Assembly: GCA_015852425.1 (NCBI GenBank)
Contig: JAAAIG010001080.1
Span: forward strand, 1-10,971
Direction of reading: 5' to 3'
Length of the DNA stretch: 10,971 bases
Source: Gryganskiella cystojenkinii
Lineage: Eukaryota > Mortierellomycota > Mortierellomycetes > Mortierellales > Mortierellaceae
In this document: piece after piece, positions 7,103 through 10,971 of the stretch
How the letters are laid out: each line of letters opens with the position of its first letter
Numbering within the stretch: the first letter of the stretch is position 1
The notes under the pieces: generated by a model
Told to the model about the DNA's origin: nothing
Databases searched by the model: none
Seen by the model: the letters and a program-made list of their open reading frames with translations, nothing else
Made by a program: the position numbers and the translations under genes

Positions 7103-7268
7103 AGGGGGAAGAAGAAGAAAAGAAAAGAAAAAGAGAAGGCGGAAGGAAGGAAGGAGTGAAAAAGAAGAGGAAGGAAGAGTCGGAGGGAGAAGGATGAAGT
7201 GGAAAAAGGAAAAAGGAGGAAAAGAAGGAAAGAGAGAAAAGAAGAGGAGACAGGAAGAAGAAAAAAGA
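7103..7268 (+). repeat. Polypurine/polypyrimidine block (about 166 bp)
   Basis: Only seven pyrimidines (7140, 7157, 7180, 7181, 7195, 7200, 7251) interrupt a purine run on the plus strand. 7201-7250 is 50 purines without a break, and 7141-7154 is a (GGAA)3-GG microsatellite. Such tracts can form triplex (H-DNA) or nucleosome-poor regions. Here it lies 1.7 kb upstream of the kinase and marks the point where strand composition changes. Confidence 0.8.
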
Positions 7269-7269
7269 C

Positions 7270-8564
7270 GCCTGGTGTGAGTTAGTCTAGTGCTTTCGTG
7301 GTTGTGTACGTCTGGTCTGACGGTTCAGCTTTTCAGGACAGAGCACACAAACAATTTTGTTGGTTTGTTCAGTTGGTCGGGTACTTCTTCACTGTGCAGG
7401 GTAACCTTGCAGGCGAGACAAAGACAAACAATCATACACGCAACAACACAGACAAACAGAGGACCCTTCAAGTTTCTATCTATTTCTCTCTCCTCTGTTG
7501 TATCCCCCTGTTCCTTGTTGTTTTTCTCGTTTTCGCCCTTCCCCTGCCGCCCATTCTGACCAATATCCCCATCATCCCTCCTGACTTTTTTTTATTTTTT
7601 TGTCGATGTTGGCTTTGGGGGATGTTTCTGTGTGTCCGGACATCCACAACTTCGTTCAAAATAGAGCAAATCATTCAAAAAAGGGAAAGATTGCGTGTCA
7701 AGCCCAAAGAAAGGGAGAGGGAGTGGATGATGATGATGCCGCTTATTGTTGGGGGTGTGTTAGGTCAAAAAGTCAAAATGGAATTTGTTCTTTTTGTTCT
7801 TTGACCGTTCGTGTGTTTATTGATGGGCAGGGAAGAAGAATAAAGAGCCAAGCAGTTGCTTTGTTATACTGAACTATGCACCTCTTTCTTTTTAGCACTT
7901 GTTCGAAAGAAGACACGGAGAAACGACTTAAAAAATGATGCTGTGTTGTGTTGAACATCACGTTCATGCAAAATACATCTCAGCCTAACCCGACCAACCA
8001 ACCCACCAGGAACCCGTCGACAACACAGTCCCTTGTCCCCCACCCATAGTTGCCCTGTCCATAGTCAAGAAGAACAACCTTTTTTAAAGGTGCTCACATT
8101 TTTTTTTTGAAATGAAAAAATGAAAGTCAATTTTCCATCACAAATTAGGACGCGAGGGCCTTCCCTTCTTTCTTTTCACGTTGATCACCGATCCTGTTTG
8201 CGATTATCATTTTTCAGTAACACCTTTTGAAGAGGAAAAAAGATCAAACAAATCCTCCCAACCCCCAACTCCCGCACACGAATTGCAATAAATCTTTTCT
8301 CGAGGCATGAGCACCGCAAACCTGAGGGGGGGAGGCTCCTTTCCCCTTTTCTTCTTCTGTGCTCCTGTTCCTACTACTTTCTAAACCAAGCTAAAATCGC
8401 CAGTTGATTGAAAAAAAAAATCCCTCGCTTTTTCCATGCCGGGCTTTCTCCATCTACCACCACACCACAACAACCAGCCAACCTTATCCCATCTTGTCAA
8501 AAATCAAGAAAATATACAGTGCAGTGCGAGGCACTCCCTCCAAACGCCCCACTAGACACGAGAT
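7270..8564. other. Intergenic region without a supported gene
   Basis: The plus strand turns pyrimidine-rich, especially about 7468-7606. The overlapping plus-strand frames at 7290-7872 give low-complexity Phe/Ser/Leu products. AATAAA occurs at about 8288 on the plus strand with no clear gene in front of it. From about 7970 to 8400 the plus strand is AC-rich and stops are frequent. I see no tRNA, snRNA or repeat family. Confidence 0.45.
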
Positions 8565-8587
8565 GTGCCGTCAACAAATAATACAAT

Positions 8588-8603
8588 AAACAAACAAACA
8601 AAC
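8588..8603 (+). repeat. (AAAC)4 microsatellite
   Basis: Four AAAC units directly follow ATACAAT; the first overlaps an AATAAA. It is a minor simple-sequence repeat. Confidence 0.7.
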
Positions 8604-8618
8604 ATTTTGAGTGAGTGG

Positions 8619-9215
8619 ATGACAACCGACAAGGGACACAAAGCCCAAAGTGCATTTAGCCCCGAAAAAGCCCTAGGCGAACAGAAGAGGCCCTGTTTTT
8701 GTTCTTCTCCTTCTAAAGAAAAGAAATGCACGAACTGGATTACACCAAAAAAAAAATGCACAAACACAAACACACTCTCGACGGACCACACGCCTAGCAC
8801 TTGGCCGTTGTTGAATTTTCGTTCTTTGCTTTATTTTTGTCCGTCTGACATTGTCTGTGCATTTTTGGGTCCCTTTCTTCGGAAACTTGTTTTTTTTGTG
8901 AGCGATGATGGATGGGCCAACAAATGCACGACAAGGAGAGAGACAAGGCAAAGACAAGCGAGAAAAGGCGTGCTGCCCAAAGATTCGACCCCTATCCTTA
9001 CTACCGCACACATACACAGACTGAGCCCTAATAATGCACATGGTTCGACCCCCCTCCCCCTTTGTACGTGTTGTTGTTCATGTTTGTACTGTACATGTGT
9101 TCTCTCTCTCTATTGTTGCTACTGCTTTCAATCGTGCATTTATCCCATCTATCCCACACATTCTTGTTCTCTCCAAGAAAGCGGTTCAGGACACGTAAAA
9201 AAGGGGGAGGGCTGA
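8619..9215 (+). CDS. Doubtful 198-codon ORF, unassigned
   Basis: The frame is open over 216 codons (from 8565), with the first ATG at 8619-8621 in a poor context (T at -3). That length is unusual for chance sequence here. The translation is not convincing: it starts MTTDKGHKAQSAFSP, passes through a Lys/Cys/Thr-rich stretch, and near residues 150-180 becomes a Cys/Tyr/Leu-rich run produced by CT-rich DNA. I see no domain, signal peptide or membrane segment. I list it only because it is the longest frame on the right half. Confidence 0.13.
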   Translation: MTTDKGHKAQSAFSPEKALGEQKRPCFCSSPSKEKKCTNWITPKKKCTNTNTLSTDHTPSTWPLLNFRSLLYFCPSDIVCAFLGPFLRKLVFFVSDDGWANKCTTRRETRQRQARKGVLPKDSTPILTTAHIHRLSPNNAHGSTPLPLCTCCCSCLYCTCVLSLYCCYCFQSCIYPIYPTHSCSLQESGSGHVKKGEG

Positions 9216-9422
9216 TCAAAGAGATACAAGAAAGCGGAAACAAGACGAAGAAGCAGGAGAGTCAAAGTGGAAGGGAAGGGAAGAGCCGTACATTTGTTAC
9301 TGTTGAGGACTTTTTTTTTCTTGCTTTAGCTTTTACCTTGAACGCTTGGTGATGCAATGCTGGGGTACGGAAAAAAAATGCTGACAGAGACAAGAGGAAA
9401 GCTGTTTTGAAGTCGAGGAGCC

Positions 9423-9437
9423 AAAAAAAAAAAAAAA
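9423..9437 (+). repeat. A15 homopolymer
   Basis: An uninterrupted 15-A run sits between GAGCC and GGACAG. Confidence 0.8.
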
Positions 9438-9966
9438 GGACAGAAAGGAGAGTTCCTATAAAGTTGAGAGCCAATTTCTTTTCGACCTGACGCGTGTTTT
9501 TTTTCTTTACGTATCATTCTTATGTATGCAACGTACTGTAAGTTTTTTGCATTGTCAAGGGGGAGGAGAGAGGCAAACAGGAGTTACCGTGGGGTCGACG
9601 GGCAGGCGCTCCAGTACCGACGCATAAACAGCTATGCCGTGTCAAAAAAAACTAAATAAAAATATGCCGAATTGGCAAGGCTGTCCTCTGAGACAATCTC
9701 TTTCTCCCCGCGTTGCGGAATAACAATATATTTTTTCTGGGGTTCTGGGACATTGTTTTTTATGGTGGTGGTTTCAGGGGAGAGAGAATAGAATGCATAG
9801 AGAGAGGATGACCTACATCGATCCTCATTCTTGTGTTGCGGCTCATTCTTGTGGGAATTAAGTGGCGCGCTTGTAGGGCGTGATCCAATCCGCCGAAACC
9901 TTTCTCGTTGTGTCTTTTCAATTCTCTGTCGATGCACTGGGCGCCTGTCATTTCAATAATAGGGTC

Positions 9967-9990
9967 TTTTTTTTTTTTTTTTTTTTTTTT
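9967..9990 (+). repeat. T24 homopolymer
   Basis: An uninterrupted 24-T run sits between AATAGGGTC and GGTAATG. It is comparable in length to the T25 tract at 2096 and has no flanking element I can define. Confidence 0.85.
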
Positions 9991-10579
9991 GGTAATGATC
10001 CACCCAATATTTGTATCACCTCGAAAGAAAAAGAACAAAGTCGTGGATCGGTCATGAAATGTAGGGTGGGGGGTGTTTTTTTTTTGTTTTTCCTTAAGCC
10101 TTGACAAAGCACCCACAGTATTATTATATTTTCGATCGATCGGAAGGATAACTTTTTAGTGCTGGTGTTGTTGTTGGCGTTGGTGGGTTTTTATGTTCTC
10201 GTTAACCACTACCCTTCGCTTGGGCGTTGCATGATTTTTTCACGTATCGACCGCGAAGACAAACAATGTCATCCGCATCCTCTCTCTTCAGGGACCACTT
10301 GTTTACTTTCAAATTGCATCTTGTCTGTTGGTCAGGGTCCTCCGCCCTCACTCCTATCTTCGTCCATTGCCCTCTCTCTGTCCCTCTTCTGACTTGATGC
10401 ACTTTACGAAAATAAAACACAAACAACAAAATGAAGACCTTGTGGCGAATACTTTTCTTCTGTGTGACACCGCCACAACGAACAAAAAAAAGAAAAAGGG
10501 AGAAAAAGAGACCTCAAGAAACAATGCGCCAAAAGGGCTATGTCTCAATTACAATACGATAATCAATCCCCTCTCATAA

Positions 10580-10711
10580 TCAACCAAAAGAAACTCCTCT
10601 TCCTTGGGCCTTGGCGTAGGCCTGCCACATCAACCTCGTGTCCACAACAACGTGAACACCTCTCAAGTGGTACGTGTACGTTGCTACGTTTACGCTGTCG
10701 TGTAAACACAT
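10580..10711 (-). CDS. Coding-like 43-codon fragment, possible terminal exon
   Basis: On the minus strand a frame with ATG at 10709-10711 ends at TGA 10580-10582. It reads MCLHDSVNV at the start and VVVDTRLMWQAYAKAQGRG near the end. The last 25 codons have gene-like codon use (GCC, AAG, TAC, CAG), unlike the surrounding AT-rich DNA, and the product is not low-complexity. The frame extends upstream to a TGA near 10743, and an acceptor-like GAAGACAG lies before the ATG. It could be the last exon of a minus-strand gene beginning past the right edge. I cannot name the protein. Confidence 0.2.
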   Translation of the reverse strand: MCLHDSVNVATYTYHLRGVHVVVDTRLMWQAYAKAQGRGVSFG

Positions 10712-10789
10712 CCCGTCCAACTGTCTTCGATTGTCACTCTTTCAATGGCTGCTCATCCTCGACCCAGCAGAGTCTTCTAGTCTATAACA

Positions 10790-10971
10790 GACTCTGAAGC
10801 GAAAATAATAAAAAAAATAGAAAATTTCCTATTGTGTGTGACTGGTTTCAGAGGGGTCTCACTAAAGCGACAGGAGACCAAGGTCGCCTTTGCTCGACGA
10901 GAGTCGGTCTTTTGCTTTTGGATTCCTAGTCATGGCCAGGGGATGGAACGAATTTTCATACGGCTCTCGCA
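10790..10971. other. Right-edge segment open on both strands; possible exon, strand unresolved
   Basis: Several frames are open to the window end. Plus strand: a frame from about 10783 with no stop, reading ETKVAFARRESVF after an acceptor-like GCGACAG at 10867-10873; and an ATG at 10932 (GTCATGG) reading MARGWNEFSYGSR. Minus strand: a frame entering at 10969 and ending at TAG 10862-10864, reading REPYENSFHPLAM then a Lys/Ser-rich end. The composition is less AT-rich than to the left. A gene probably begins or ends here, but the window is too short to choose a strand. Confidence 0.2.

Larger units (their letters stand above)
9216..10579. other. Intergenic region with homopolymers, no supported gene
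   Basis: It holds A15 (9423-9437), T24 (9967-9990) and a 12-bp direct repeat (CTCATTCTTGTG at 9824-9835 and 9842-9853). Minus-strand frames at 9632-9937 and 9760-9951 overlap each other; the longer has no ATG. A plus-strand ATG at 10266-10268 in good context (AAACAATGT) opens a 43-codon frame, MSSASSLFRDHLF and on, which could be a first exon but has no clear donor after it. AATAAA is present near 10412. Confidence 0.4.

Noticed and set aside
6675..7280. 201-codon plus-strand ORF rich in Lys, Arg and Glu
   Set aside because: Most of the charged half is the translation of the polypurine block, where stop codons are rare; no domain or good start context is seen.
8979..9056. GATTCGACCCC and GGTTCGACCCC, resembling tRNA B boxes
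   Set aside because: Neither is flanked by complementary T-stem bases, and no A box or acceptor stem could be found around them.
1..10971. Transposon coding regions, CRISPR arrays, rRNA, phage or toxin genes
   Set aside because: No reverse transcriptase, transposase, integrase or similar motif, no regularly spaced repeats and no rRNA-like sequence were seen on either strand.

Overview
This window looks eukaryotic and most likely fungal. There is no operon-like packing and no ribosome-binding-site pattern. Genes sit kilobases apart, the gaps are full of long A/T homopolymers and purine or pyrimidine tracts, and AATAAA-type polyadenylation signals are present. The one large gene encodes a protein kinase of the fungal Ran1/Pat1-Sks1-Vhs1-Ksp1 type. 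An early-diverging filamentous fungus (Mucoromycota/Mortierellomycota-like) is my best guess for the source. That guess is inference, because nothing in the window is diagnostic at genus level.

Layout from left to right. (1) Bases 1-618 (+) hold the 3' part of an atypical short-chain dehydrogenase/reductase of the SDR_a5 type (NAD-dependent epimerase/dehydratase-like); its Rossmann half lies off the left edge. Its last 85 bp are tandemly duplicated (507-591 and 592-676). The duplication is out of frame and replaces the original C-terminus with an 8-residue tail. A polyadenylation signal follows at 686-691. (2) Bases 1183-1500 (-) hold a possible small Gln-rich hypothetical protein built around a 14-unit degenerate hexanucleotide array; it is convergent with the SDR gene. 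(3) Bases 1501-3318 contain no convincing gene, only homopolymers and short repeats. (4) Bases 3319-5418 (-) hold a complete, uninterrupted 699-residue Ran1/Pat1-like Ser/Thr kinase with all catalytic motifs and a long acidic, Ser/Thr/Asn-rich C-terminal tail. (5) Bases 5419-7270 lie upstream of the kinase. On the kinase sense strand this stretch is pyrimidine-rich and has no ATG for 670 nt. It contains a 63-codon upstream ORF (5900-6091) and ends in a roughly 166-bp polypurine/polypyrimidine block (7103-7268). (6) Bases 7270-10971 (3.7 kb) contain no gene I can identify. There are weak ORFs, AATAAA sites, A15 and T24 tracts, and coding-like fragments near the right edge (10580-10711 on -, and about 10790-10971 on an uncertain strand) that may be exons of a gene continuing off the window.

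There is no evidence that the genes work together; they look like independent chromosomal loci. The kinase is by family a nutrient/meiosis-control regulator, and the SDR is a metabolic enzyme of unknown substrate. I found no mobile-element coding region, CRISPR array, rRNA or tRNA. The most informative observations are the frame-shifting terminal duplication in the SDR gene and the ATG-free long leader of the kinase gene. I saw no clear sign of a new multi-gene system.
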